From positions 62,001 to 126,000 of the forward strand of contig JACKQL020000059.1 in assembly GCA_018296165.2 (NCBI GenBank): a stretch of 64,000 nucleotides of DNA, read 5' to 3'. The notes beneath the pieces were generated by a model that made no database searches, was not told the DNA's origin, and was given only the letters and a program-made list of their open reading frames with translations. Below are positions 1 to 11,764 of the stretch, one piece after another. Origin of the DNA: Termitomyces sp. T153. Lineage: Eukaryota > Basidiomycota > Agaricomycetes > Agaricales > Lyophyllaceae. A program made the translations under genes and the position numbers. Each line of letters begins with the position of its first letter. Position 1 is the stretch's first letter.

Positions 1-317
1 AGCCTTAACAGTTGGGTCAACTTCACTGACTCTGAGCCTGCTGTAGATACACGAACCTTTGTAGGCGACTTGAGGTAGAGAGCTTCAGCTGCGTCCTGAT
101 ATTCTTGCCATGAATGAATGTACACCATGGCGCATCGAGGCCCACGGATGAGGGTGGAACCAGCGGTAGGTCACACCTGTCACAAGACAAATGGCGGAAC
201 GGCGTGACAGGTAGCAATTCCGATAAATCCGCTTCAGACAGAGATTAGGCGGGAAAATATTCGTCTACACATCTCGCTTCACACCAACACGCGGCTTAGC
301 TCCAATCCTCGTTGGCA

Positions 318-1869
318 ATGTCTACTGAGCAGAAGAAACAAGTAAAGCGTCTGTTGTTTCTTTGCTACATTCGTTATTCAGCCTGAACGTGCTCGTGTGC
401 ACTGCAGCCCTCCCGTTCGCTGCCAACTTTGTAGCCGGAGCCATTGCTGGTGTCTCGGAGATCCTCACGTTCTATCCTCTCGGTACGATTTGGCTGCTAT
501 TCTGCTATTCTAGAACAATATAACGTTCTGACCCCGCATTTCTATAGATGTTGTAGGTCTTCTTTTCTTTGGGTCACCAAATCCGATGACATTGTAGTTT
601 GAAATACCCAGGTCAAGACGCGTATGCAATTGGAGACAGGGAAGTCCAAACATGGTTTAGTCGGGACACTCAGAGCGATTATCAGGGAAGAAGGGTGCGT
701 ATTTTATTCCCGAATTTGTTACCTGACCATCGAAGTAATTTCTTATTGAATAATGCAGTGTTGGTCGGTTATACAGAGGCCTTGTACCACCACTGCTTCT
801 TGAGGCGCCTAAGCGTGCCGTCAAATTGTATGTCCCGCATTTTTGAACGTTGGCTAACGGAGCTTATCACTTCTCAGCGCTGCCAATGATTTCTGGGGAA
901 AGACGTACCTGAACGCGACAGGAGAGTCCAAAATGACGCAAAAGTTGTCAGTCCTGACTGGCTGCAGCGCCGGAGCAACAGTTCGTCCATCCTTCTTCCT
1001 ATCACAATTCCGTCACCTCTCTGATCAGAACTGGAACTACACTTGCAGGAAAGTTTCGTAGTTGTCCCCTTTGAGCTCGTCAAAATCAAGTAAGCCTCAC
1101 CTGACCAACATCACTGCATCATCTGACGTCACCGCGTCCATAGATTGCAGGACAAAACAAGCACGTTCAAGGGTCCTATGGATGTAGTCAAGCAAATTAT
1201 TGCAAAGGAGGGTGTACTAGGTCTTTATGCTGGCATGGAGTCGACTTTTTGGAGGTGAAGATTCGTCCATTCACGCGATCTGTATCCCTGTGCCTTACAA
1301 ATTCCAATTATAGACACGTGTACTGGAACGGAGGATACTTCGGATGCATCTTCCAAGTCAAGGCCATTCTACCGAAGCCAGAAGTAGAATATCTTACTCA
1401 TTTTTGGGGAAATTTTTGCTGATGTAGAAATACTGATCTTCAGACCTCACAAGGACAGCTGATGAACAACTTCATCTCTGGTGCTGTCGGTGGATTCGCT
1501 GGAACTGTCCTTAACACACCGTCAGTATTCTCCTTACTCCCCTCACACCCCTAACTTCACTAAATCCAACTCTGACAGATTCGACGTCGTCAAGTCCCGT
1601 ATTCAAGGAGCCACCAGAGTACCTGGTGTTGCACCCAAATACAACTGGACGTATCCTGCCCTCGCTACCATCATCCGTGAAGAGGGAGTGGGTGCACTCT
1701 ACAAGGGTTTCGTTCCTAAAGTTCTCCGACTTGCACCTGGAGGTGGCGTGTTGCTACTCGTAGTTGAGTTCACATTGGGTATCTTCAGACAGGGTATGTT
1801 ATACGTTATGAGTTCGAGTGTGATCTTTTGCTCACACTGTCTGTAGTTCTTGGGCCTCCATATATCTGA
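318..1869 (+). CDS. ODC1: mitochondrial 2-oxodicarboxylate carrier (SLC25 family)
   Basis: An inner-membrane carrier of the SLC25 family, most like the oxodicarboxylate carriers that exchange 2-oxoadipate and 2-oxoglutarate between mitochondrion and cytosol (lysine metabolism). The spliced reading gives three tandem modules, each with its PX[DE]XX[KR] signature: PLDVVK, PFELVK and PFDVVK. Module matrix helices such as GLVGTLRAIIREEG and KGPMDVVKQIIAKEG are plain. I place twelve exons at 318-348, 408-482, 548-552, 612-694, 759-827, 878-980, 1049-1089, 1144-1254, 1314-1383, 1444-1520, 1579-1793 and 1847-1869. All have GT-AG ends and the frame is kept throughout. The exon at 548-552 is only 5 bases long and supplies part of the first signature. 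The start at 318 is the only ATG that gives an N-terminus running into the first helix. Oxodicarboxylate specificity within SLC25 is inferred from overall resemblance; a related carrier is possible. Confidence 0.88.
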
Positions 1870-2776
1870 TGATCTTCTGGTACGAGCATGATATAGGTGG
1901 TTAGCTCTTCTGCATTGGACTAGGGTCATTTCTAGATCATCTCAGTGGAAAACGCCCTCCATACGGTATACTTGATCAACGGAAAGGATTTCAGGAGGAC
2001 GACATGGCCGATGCGCATAGAAACAGACTTTGCATTATTGAGATCAGAACATGTGAATAGAAGTGAAAGTGAAATCCTGTTACGTGACACATTTAAGACA
2101 ACTACTATGGAGGGTACTCGCTATGACAATTGATGATCTTTTTTCCCTTCCGTGAGGATTATTTTGCTTCGAGTTGAATGTAGGATATATATTGATTATA
2201 TTTATTACTTCTCTGAGGTAATGTCTATCAAAGAACAATTGCATGGGCGCTTAAATTTTTTTCTTCGTTCACTCTGCTCAATATTTTTCAAACACTATGC
2301 ATCGCAACCCTACTTCGCCCTTCGGGACACTACAATCTGAAATACAGCAATAGCCTTGCCACAGCCACCTTTCCCGTGATAGTGTCCGAAATTCTGGACT
2401 CTGTTAGGTACGATACGGGAAGAGATGCCCATGAAATGAAAGACAGTGTATATGACCATGGTGCAACAATCCCAAGTTAGAAGGATGACGTACTCGGATG
2501 CAAATAAGTTCAGTTATACGACAAGTAAATTACCGTGATGAAATTCAGAAGTACAAGCCACGGAGAGACCGCGAAAACCTATCAGAGACACTGCATAGCG
2601 GGCTTTGTGGAGGCTCAGGGCTGCGCCACAGCAGTTTTAATTAATCTATGGAGTGTCCGACGAAGGAACTCTATGTACATCGGAAAGGTTGTTTTGCCCG
2701 TTGAGTAGCCTGTCACGATGGTACTCGAAATGATATGGTAAGTGATTGTGATTATTGATAGTGGATCAGAAAATCT
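1870..2776. other. gene-free stretch between carrier and kinase
   Basis: Only short open frames without recognisable domains or coding character are present. This is convergent 3' flank of the carrier (+) and the first kinase (-). I see no repeat or RNA gene in it. Confidence 0.5.
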
Positions 2777-5146
2777 TCAGGAGTGGCTAAAGTCCGTGCT
2801 TGTACGACGACGCTTCGGGTTTGTCCGTGGACCATCATAAACTTGCAATATACTATCATCTAGCCGCAGTAGATTACCCGAGAAATAAGGATTGTGCCAG
2901 AATTCTGGCCTCGGATTTGGAATGATCTGGAAAGTTGAGGATGTCGTGTGGTTATCTTTCGTGGTTGGTTTGGATGGCAAGGGCACGTCGCATACGGGAA
3001 AAAAGCTAGCTTTGGTACTGTTCTTGGTCCTCAAGTAGATGTCGTTGCCAAAGAAATCGTACGAGCGTTTACGTGAAGAGCTATGTTTCATGTCGCTCGC
3101 GGAGTAAACCTCCAAGTTCTGGCTTCCGCGAGAGAAGGTAGAAGTGGAAGTTTCCTTTGAAGTATCGACAGACCACCCAGGCCACTCATTGACAGTAGTA
3201 TTGACCCAGTTAGCTGGAGAGCCCATTGTGGCGCCAGCGACAGATCGGCTGTCACGAGAGCGAGAGGTCGAAGAGTTGTAAGTAGATGAGGAATTTTCTT
3301 TGTTATAATTGGTACGAGCTTCTGTTGGGTCTTTGCTGGGAATCATAGTGTTACAGATCAATTCAGTAGAAGGATCAATGATAGGTTTGCACACTGACCC
3401 ATTGACTGCAGGGGAGATCTTGTCGTTATATTCCGTGCTTTCTTTGGCGGTTCTTTCATCATGCTCGAGTATATTGAATTCATTGGCATGTGTATTCCGT
3501 ATCTGTTCATGGAAAGGCCAAGGGCTGTCTGATCGTTGTGATTCAGGTGGTTGTCTTGGTAGAAGTTGGAACATATTAACTTACTGGACAGAGACAACAT
3601 AGATTCTGTTGCTGACTCCATGTCAGCGATTTGACTGAGTAGGGAGTCCAAAGTCAACCTGGATGTTTTGTCCAATGATTTATTCATTTTTTCTCGAAAG
3701 CACAAAGGAGATAGGGCGGGTTGTAAGCATTCTTGATCATAGCGTTGCAATCGGCAATCTAATCTCTGGATAACTTGATCTGCAGTTGGTCTTTTGACTG
3801 GATCATTTTGCCAGCAATCTTCCATAAGAGCCCAAACATCCTCTGTAAGACCCCACTCTTCCCAGGCAGGACTTTCTTCCGTTGGTCGCATGGGCCGACA
3901 GCCAAGTTGAGTCTTCTGGGCTATCACAGTCGCATCGCGAGAGATGTGATGAAACGGAATGTTGCCCGTGTAAACCTTTTTATAAGTCAATACTACAAGC
4001 AAGGAGACAAATGACGAGAAAAGGACTAACCTCGTAAAAAATGCAGCCCAAAGCATATATGTCGCTAAAGGTGCTATTCTTCACCGCTTCATCATTTTTG
4101 ACATCAAATAATTCAGGCGCCTGCCATCGAAGAGAGCCTCCCTTGGATGACGCGGATGATACGGATGTCCAAGCGATAATATCCGGATCTGATATGCAAG
4201 AAAGACCGAAATCGCTCACACGAGCTCTTCCTGCCGCATCAATTAGTACGTTGGGCTGTTGAACGAGAACGTTATGAGTACATTTAGATGGATGCCTGAC
4301 AAACGCACGCCTTTCAAATCGCCATGAACGATGTTATTCCTATGAAGATAAGATAAGCCCTGAGCAACGTCGGCGGTCTGTGATTTCCATTTCATTAGCT
4401 CTTGATCACAAAGGTGTGATGTATGCCAGTGCCTACAAGGGAAGGTCGATCGGCTTTGGGATGATTTTTGAGATAGGCTCTGAGGTCACCATTTTCCATC
4501 CAAGGAGCAACAAGACAAAGCTTCGCATTGAAGCGATAGATACCATACATCGGAAGCACATTTACATGCGATAATTGTCCCCACAATATCACTTCTTTCG
4601 AAAATTGCTGGAGAAACACGTCAACCCTGAAGCTATCGATGGACATGCTAGGTGACTGACCTTCAATAAGTGATCAATTTGACTGTCTTGGTAGAGACGG
4701 AAGACTTTCAAACAAACCACTTGGCCTTCAAATTCTCCCTTGTATACATCAGCAAATCCACCCGCAGTCACAGGGTCATTCCCAATTTGTTTGACTCCCT
4801 TGAGTTCATAGCAGGCAGGATAGAGCCCAGACGTCTTAGAAAGCCTCTGCGTGGCTACTATGAGAGAGTGTCGGAAGTGTGCTTCGAGGTCAGAAGTATC
4901 TAGAAGCTATTCGGAGGTTTGAATAATCAAACAAGAGAGATTGGTCAAAAGGATACGCACCAATTGAAATGAATTAAGCAGTAATTGGGCATCAGAACCT
5001 TTTGAGCACAAAAGTCGTCGATACAGCTGACGTTCGCCAAGGACACGACGTAAATGAGTGACCAACTGACAGTGATCATTTCCTTGTAACGAGGTTTCTA
5101 CCGATGACAGAACATTCCCAAGGTTGAAGAGGGGTTCGTCGGGCAT
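2777..5146 (-). CDS. tyrosine-kinase-like (TKL) protein kinase, copy 1
   Basis: A multi-exon protein kinase of the TKL type that is expanded in Agaricomycetes. The N-terminal ~130 residues are a helical region typical of these kinases (ending SGLYPACYELKGV). Then follow the glycine loop (TAGGFADVYKG), the VCLKV lysine, the catalytic loop VHGDLKG (HGD replaces HRD), the DFG motif (VSDFGLS), the APE motif (LRWQAPELF) and the KRPTADQV end of the domain. A ~57-base intron after the domain leads into a ~255-residue low-complexity Ser/Thr/Asn-rich tail ending in a basic KRRRTSTD segment. The start at 5146 opens the N-terminal region directly. It lies head-to-tail with a second kinase sharing the same intron positions, so it is a tandem duplicate. 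The catalytic residues are all present, so activity is expected. Substrate is unknown. Confidence 0.82.
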
Positions 5147-6342
5147 GGTAGTGGGTTACAGATCATGAAAATTATTAGACGCAGCCAAAGTATGTATACT
5201 GAATTGGGAGCACAGCCTAACATGTTAATGCTGTGATACAGCGCACTCTAGTTATATTGTCTACATAGCTTGTCAGACGTGCGTGTGAGAGTCATTCTTT
5301 TGGAGAGCTGGCTTTATATATACTTCATTTTTGGTCACGATGTCAGCCGGTACACAGCCGTCCACAGGAGTGCAGACAGCCCAAGTCCACGACTCCACGC
5401 TCAAATCTGAGTCAGTAGGTTTGGAGCAAGTCCGTCACCCTGTGATTTTCACGCACAACAACTAGTCTAGTCCCCATTACAGTATTTCGTAACTCCATCT
5501 TCACTGGAAGCAGGATCCAAGATGTGGTTGACGGGCTCGGATGCGGTTGACGGGCTCGGATGCGGTTGACGGGCTCGGATGCGGTTGATGGGCTCGGATG
5601 CGGTCGACGGGCTCGGATCATGATGCTCGGTGTCGACGAGGGCCTTGAGCTAGACCTTGTCGTTCGAGATCCGCCATGTCCGTTACCAACAAGCCCGACC
5701 TGCCCCGCATTCAATCACTTTCCTCGCCTTCCTATTGCGCACATCGGAAGATCCGCCAATGATCGCCATTGGTGTCATCTCCGCCAGGTAGACCGGCGAC
5801 TGATATTCCTACGGAGACAAGAGACAAGGGAAGGGTATTCCATGCCCACCGATGAACAGGCTGGTTACGAGCGTTACGTATTGGGAGATAAAGAGCGGAA
5901 GGGTTAGAAATCTAATCATTGCAAAGTTCAAAATCGTTGCTGAGTTATTATACATATATATATTTGTAACGTATATACGGAGTGTCCTATGCAGCGAGTT
6001 TATGTTTGCTGCTTGCTTGTCAGCTGGTAATGCGAATATAACAAGTGGCTCTTGGAGTGAGCATTAAGTGTATTGTAGGAGATGGAGGTGGGATACTAAT
6101 CCTTAAAGAGCTCGAATTGTGTGTGAAGATGACGGGATTGAATCGTGATGCTATGCTTGAAGCAACACTAAACGCGTATTTTCCGCACGCATGAGGCTAT
6201 GGAGACTCGAGACCTTCCAAAAGCGGTGCGTGATAAGGCCAAAAGTCCCGCAGTAATTAGATATACTGAGACTTTAGGTGGAGGTAACGATGTTACCATC
6301 TTGCCGTGGCAAAAGGTGGCTGAACTGATGGCAAGGTGGGAA
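5147..6342. other. intergenic region between the two kinases
   Basis: No gene with recognisable features is seen. It contains a 19-bp minisatellite (listed separately). A 59-codon plus-strand frame at 6199-6378 overlaps the end of the neighbouring minus-strand gene and matches nothing I know. Confidence 0.5.
5522..5617. repeat. 19-bp minisatellite, about five units
   Basis: Five near-perfect head-to-tail copies of a 19-base unit (GCGGTTGACGGGCTCGGAT). The first copy carries a T in place of C; a later copy carries GATGGG and the last GTCGAC. The array is GC-rich and lies between the two kinase genes. The period is not a multiple of three, so frames crossing it are not likely to be conserved coding sequence. 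Confidence 0.85.
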
Positions 6343-8732
6343 TCACAAGGGTATAGCACGAGGAATCAAGGTTGGTAACACCTGTGGTACGTCCTTTCTC
6401 GCCATGCTCGCCGAAGGACGATCGCTGACTCGGGCAGGTTTCTTGCCGTACATCAAACGAATCCCGTCTTTGACCAGGCCGTTCAGGGTGTTACCGTGAA
6501 GTTCATTCAATGCCTTTGTTGCCTGCGCCACGTTTTCAAACTATTATACCATGAGAATGAGTTTACAGCAAGAGAACACATTCAAGTTGTACATACTTCA
6601 ACAAAGCACATGGGCCCAATGTTTTTCTGACGGAAAATTAATTGGCGGAAGCCGGCTCGCAAGGAGAAAAGCTTTCTAAGACTGTCTTCGAGATATCCTG
6701 AAGAAAAATTATTAATCCACCAGGCCGGCGGTAAATTGCGGACAAAGAGGGTAGTAGTCTATTTCCCAAGTGAGTGTGCGGACTGTCGGGCTCAGACGTT
6801 CAGACATACAGGAGTATCAATGAAACTAGACCTCAAATTCTCCTGAGGAACAGGGCCAGAAGGACATAACTCATCTGCGTCAAATTTTGCAAGATTGTGG
6901 AGCGACGTTGCTTCTTTCGGCTGATCACTATCACGGAGTGTACCCCATCCCAAGGACTGAAATTTGTCAAGTTGCCTCGACGGTTTCCGCTCAAGGAAAT
7001 GGGGCGGCCGTGCAAAATCAGTTGGGAGGCCAGGGACGGATGAGAAGTGCCCGCTGTTCTGGAGGCCTACGCTAGTTGTTCTCCTGTCACGTGTGACAGT
7101 AGAATCTGAGGGTATGCTTGGTTGAAAAACAGCTACAATATTGAAACACATTACAACTTACTTCTAGCTGGTACTGACTGTATAATGTTGCGCAGTAACT
7201 TGACTGATACTGCTTTGCACGTTTCCTCTAACGGTTCGCTCATTCTTTGCCGGAGTCCCGCCGAGAATGGTATAGGTCGAGGTCTTAAGTTCGGGTTCCT
7301 TTGCAAGTCTGAATGGCATATCCTCTGTAAGACTTGCTCAGTGGCAGGCCGTTTACTTGGGTTGCTCTTCCAACAGGCTTCAATGAGAGCCCAGATACTT
7401 TTCGTGAGACCCCATTCTCGCCAGGCCGGATCCGATTTTGACGGTCGTAAAGGTCGGTAACCATATTGAATCTGTAGAATTACGGTAGAATCACGAGATA
7501 TGGTGTGAAAAGGGATATTTCCGGTGTATATCTGTTGTGAAAATGAATTTGTAAATGAACACAATGGAGAATGTCCATATCCGAGTCATGACTGACTTCG
7601 TAAAAGACACAACCCAAAGCATATACGTCGCTGGGTTTGCTATTCTTGACAGATTCGTCATTTTCTATACCAAGTAACTCAGGTGCCTGCCACCGAATAG
7701 AACCTCCTCTGGATGACATAGAAGATTGGGATGTCCAGGCCACAATATTAGGGTCCGATACACAGGAGATACCGAAATCGCATAAACGTGCTCTCCCTGC
7801 CTGATCAATTAGGATGTTGGACTATTTTCCAAAGATATGATGAGGTAGGTCGAAGACAAGACAAAGTGAACATCCTTACGCTCTTCAGGTCACCATGCAC
7901 TACGTTATTCATGTGCAAGTATCGTAAGCCTTGAGTGACGTCGACGGACTGTACTCCTCACCCATCAGCCATAGTGACTAGAGGGGAACGTGTATCATAC
8001 ATACAAGCGCAGCTCGATCAGCTTTGAGATTCCGTTTGAGATATGCTGCAATGTTGCCATTTTCCATCCAAGGTGCGACGAGGCAAAGTTGGTTATTATA
8101 GCGATAGATACCATACATTGGAAGAATATTAGGATGGAATAGCTGGCGCCATAATATAACTTCCCTGGTAACTTTCTAATGGAATGGGTCAACCATCAGG
8201 GTACCCAGAACAACTTTGCATGATGGCTTACTTTTAACACATACCCAAGTTGACTGTTTTGATAAAGGCGGATGACTTTCAAGCATACAACTTGCCCCTG
8301 AAATTTTGCCTTGTAGATATCCGCAAATCCACCAGCAGTCACAGGTTCGGCCTCGACTTGCTCCACTCCCTTGAGCCTGTAGCAGACAGGGTAGAGCCCT
8401 GAATGTTCCGAAAGCCTCTGAGTTGCCACAATAAGGAGGCGTCGGAACTGTGTGTCCAGCTCGGGTACATCTAGAAGCTGATCAAAAGATAAATGATCGT
8501 TGTAAATTCTTTGGGAATCCAAGTTACTCACTGACTGAAATGTGTCGAGTAACGCTTGTGCATCCGAGTTCTTGAAGTGCAAAAGCTGTCGATACAGCCG
8601 GTGGTCATGTAGAACCTGCTGTAGATAAGTAACCAACGCGTATGTATTGGTTCGTGTCGAGGATCGCTTGTTCGGTATCAATTCAGATGGTAGGTGAAGG
8701 TGTTCGAAAAACATTTTGGAAAGCATGGACAA
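6343..8732 (-). CDS. TKL protein kinase, copy 2, with probable C-terminal RRM
   Basis: A tandem paralogue of the preceding kinase with the same N-terminal helical region (SGLYPVCYRLKGV), glycine loop (TAGGFADIYKA), VCLKV lysine, VHGDLK catalytic loop, CDFGIS and RWQAPELL motifs. After a 57-base intron the tail reads to a TGA at 6792. However, a GTATGT donor just before that stop (intron 6759-6809) joins in phase to an exon that encodes a full RNA-recognition motif: TLFVRNLPPAW (RNP2), YLEDSLRKLFS, then GPMCFVEF (RNP1) spliced across 6541-6596, and ATKALNELHG. The reading ends at 6343 about 35 residues after the RRM. The RRM is of the Whi3/Scw1 type. The alternative is that the kinase stops at 6792 and the RRM belongs to a 5'-truncated gene remnant. 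The kinase part is firm (about 0.8); the fusion is an inference from phase-compatible splice sites. Confidence 0.65.
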
Positions 8733-9289
8733 AGTGCGACATCGACGAAGCCCTTTCTATAGTTCTCGAAATCCACAAGATATGACAAGGACCCGCAGAT
8801 CGCGGAGAAAACGTACTATCGCGTACATAGTGTTTCAAGTCTATTTTGAAATCGTGAACAGCGAGAAACATCGATGACACAGCCTATTGCAGTGTCACTT
8901 TGGCGGAAGGTAAGTAGAACTTGTTGGAATGACTCCCTTGTCGGCTATCAACCATAGTAATCGCCAGGCGTTTCACAAGATTCATGAGGCTCTAGGGCAC
9001 CTTAACACTGGGAGGCAGTGGGAGCATCTCAGAAGGAGCCGACTCGGAGCCAGTTCCAGTTCAAACGTGAGACCTCCTGCTCATACTTGAACGCTTGAGG
9101 TACTGCGGACTCTGCTTAATCTAATGTGTAACTTGTTTGACTTTCACACGCTACTCATGATGATATCCGGTTGAGAAAGATTAGACAAGTGTACTCAGTG
9201 CAAACGTCCCTGCATGATGCTATGTAAGGGTTTAGAAGATAAAAGAGCATTTAGTGAAGACGTCAAGTAGAATGCCCTGCATTCAACTT
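8733..9289. other. intergenic region
   Basis: Upstream flank of kinase copy 2 and downstream flank of the rhodanese gene. I see no coding features, repeats or RNA gene. Confidence 0.5.
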
Positions 9290-10373
9290 TCACTCAATGA
9301 GGGCTCGAGCCCGAGCTTTATCGTCAACAGGAAGTCCCGCGTCCTTCCATGCCTGGTAACCCCCAATGATATCGGTTGCATTCAGTAGACCCAGTTGTTG
9401 TAAGGAGTAAGCAGCTAGGCTGCAGAAAGTCATTTGAGTGATCGCAACAAATCGCAGACACCCACCTTGAGGTATAGCCCTCCTGACAGAAAACAATAAT
9501 TCTCAAATCATACCGATCCGCAATAGCCAGCTTGGAGCTACTCCTCGGATCAAATCTCCACTCCAGTACATTTCTCTCAATGACCAGTGATCCCTGTATG
9601 CCCCCTAACTCGCGTTGCGCCGCCGGACGTATGTCCACCAAAAATGTCGGTGCTCCAACTTCGGGCTCACGAAGTTCGTTCCAAGCCTGGTGTGGGGTGA
9701 TGCGCTGCAGCTGCGCCCTTGCTTCGCTCAGAATCTGGTCGATGCTGCGTGAGCCTGGCGGAGGAAGCGTTGGATCCATCGGTGCCCGAGCGCACTTGCG
9801 CACAATGTCCCATAGAGCGTCGTCATCGTAGGTAGAAGTGCCGATACCGTCTATGAATCCTGCCCAACGTACGTGGCTTAACTGTGTTCCACTCCTGATG
9901 CGCCCGATGAATTTTGCGCTGGTGAGAAGTATAGCGCGCTGTACATATTCATGAGAGGATGCAACGAAAACGACGGGATTAGGTCTGTTGGTGAGGGATG
10001 AACCAGTGGTTGCAATTGCGAAGAGGAAAGAAGCGAAGTGAAGTTGATGCGCAATCACGTCTGCAACTTTGTACAAGAAAAGTTCGTCTTCATCCTTCGA
10101 TAGCGTGAGAGATACTCCGATTCTTACGCCTGAAAGAGCATGCATGAGGAACGATCCAAAAGAATGAGCTTGACACCAACTTTACACACCATCTGAGCTT
10201 TTAGCTTGTGTGATTGCCCGTACGGCGACTTCATAGGCTACTTGCAAGCGTACATCGTCCAGCGTGCGCAGCGGTGGTGGCAGACTGAGTACAAGTGGCG
10301 CATTGTCAGCGCGAACAACATCGTGATCTACACTAGACGTGGAAGAGGACAATCGGGGAGATTGAGACATCAT
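9290..10373 (-). CDS. rhodanese-domain protein with unknown N-terminal domain
   Basis: A three-exon gene. Exon 1 starts at MMSQSPRLSS and a ~60-base intron joins SSDG to VRIGVSL. The N-terminal ~180 residues look like a folded alpha/beta domain (VVFVASSHEYVQRA, SAKFIGRI) that I do not recognise. The C-terminal ~120 residues are a rhodanese domain with the TFLVDIRPAAQRELGGI opening, the active-site loop CQEGYTS followed by SLAAYSLQQLGL (joined across an intron), and the closing DIIGGYQAWKDAGLPV. The catalytic cysteine is present, so sulfurtransferase activity is possible; rhodanese domains also serve as persulfide carriers. The start lies about 125 bases from the start of the divergent exonuclease gene, so the two probably share a promoter region. 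Confidence 0.75.
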
Positions 10374-10497
10374 GGAATTTCGGCGATCAAAATCGGCTAT
10401 CTCTCTTTACATCGTGTTGTTGTCTGTTCTTTGAAGCTTGAATCTGAATATTGGATCTTCAGCGCTTCAACTTCCCTACTTCAGTAATCTGTATAAG
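10374..10497. promoter_or_regulatory. shared intergenic region of a divergent gene pair
   Basis: About 124 bases separate the start codons of the rhodanese gene (-) and the REX2-like exonuclease gene (+). Both promoters must lie here or overlap the coding ends. No specific motif is claimed. Confidence 0.5.
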
Positions 10498-11764
10498 ATG
10501 TCTGCCCCCAAGAAAGACATGTCCACTCCGACTTCGGGTTCAATAGTTCGCAAGGGGCTTCTCACCCCCCAGTCAAGCTTTTCAAAGGCTCAGGGCAGCG
10601 CCTCAACATCATTGAAGCGTAAAATCCCCTTCACAAACTTTGACAGTGATGAGGTCTCCGCACGTTCCGACAAAAAAACTCGCCTCGCAGAGATAACTGC
10701 TGCGCTGCAGGGGTCCAGTCGATCGGAATTAGAGGGTTTGCAGACTCGCACTTTGAATCCATACGGCCACTTGCCACGTACGTCTCCCTCGACACATCTA
10801 GTGTGGGTTGATTTGGAGGTTTCCACTTTCTTTGCTTTCCACTTTCCATATGTGTTATTGATACATTGCTCAGACGACGGATGCAACCATAGCTTACCAA
10901 GATATGAAAATCCTTGAAATTGCTGTGCGTATCACAGACAAGGATTTAACGCCTCTTGATGATGGCGTGTCTTTTCTTGTCCATTGGCCGGGAAAAGACA
11001 TATTCGCCGCTCTGAACTTGATTCCTGTGTAGGTGTTGAATCGTTGATCTCGGTAAGGCCTTACTCAACTCAGACTTCATCATTCAGAGTTGCCGAGATG
11101 CATCGCAAAGTATGTCCGCATATCCTTTCTTGATTTTTCCCTTGTTCTCATGAGGTACCCAAGTCCAGGCTGGAACACGATTACAACAATACCCCCGTTT
11201 CCGACCGAAAATCCTTGGCACAAGTCGAGGGACTTGTTTGCAACTATGTAAAAGGGCATGGCATTCAGTCTTATGCTATCATGGCTGGAGCAGGAATTGG
11301 ATATGATCGTAACATGATAGTCAGTGCCAATTCCTTTGATGTCCTGAAACAATTAACCCACGTTGTATAGCGACATCACATGCCCGAGTTTGATAAACTT
11401 TTCCATCACCAAATCTTTGATACCACGTCGCTCTGGGTAGGATTTCTTCTGGCATTCAACAAAGATACCTGAAATATGATGGATAGCACATCATATCTCG
11501 AATATACGGACGTCAACAGCGGTTCAAAGGCTCTGTGCTCCACCGGTATGCGTTTACTTGTCCATCAAAATCATGCATGGTAACCTGATCTCTACAGTGC
11601 TATGGATGATGTCAATGGTGCTATACACGGTCAGTTCATTCGTTTACTGTTTAGTTGACATCTCAATGATTTATGATTTGTTGCTGGCAGAGGCTAAATT
11701 CTACAGAGATCTCGTATTCAAAGCACCTGCACAAGTTAACTGGCCGTCTATGGATGGTATTTAA
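10498..11764 (+). CDS. REX2: oligoribonuclease / REX2-like 3'-5' exonuclease
   Basis: A DEDDh-type exonuclease that degrades very short RNAs. In the family it acts in mitochondria (yeast Rex2) or cytosol. Exo I is LVWVDLE (catalytic D and E), followed across an intron by MKILEIAVRITDKDLTPLDDG. Exo II is seen as SYAIMAGAGIGYDRNMI plus RHHMPEFDKLFHH, keeping the Asp. Exo III is LHRAMDDVNGAI with the HxxxD pair. All four acidic residues and the His are present when the introns are removed; I see about seven exons with GT-AG ends and the stop is at 11764. The usual MTGL after Exo I is replaced by TTDA. The protein has a ~95-residue basic, Ser/Thr-rich N-terminal extension, longer than usual, that could be a targeting region. 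It is divergent from the rhodanese gene. Confidence 0.82.

Noticed and set aside
5412..5714. 100-codon minus-strand frame across the minisatellite
   Set aside because: Its composition comes from the 19-bp repeat; no domain and no plausible gene structure.
6199..6378. 59-codon plus-strand frame (METRDLPKAVRDK...)
   Set aside because: It overlaps the end of the kinase-RRM gene on the other strand and resembles nothing known to me.
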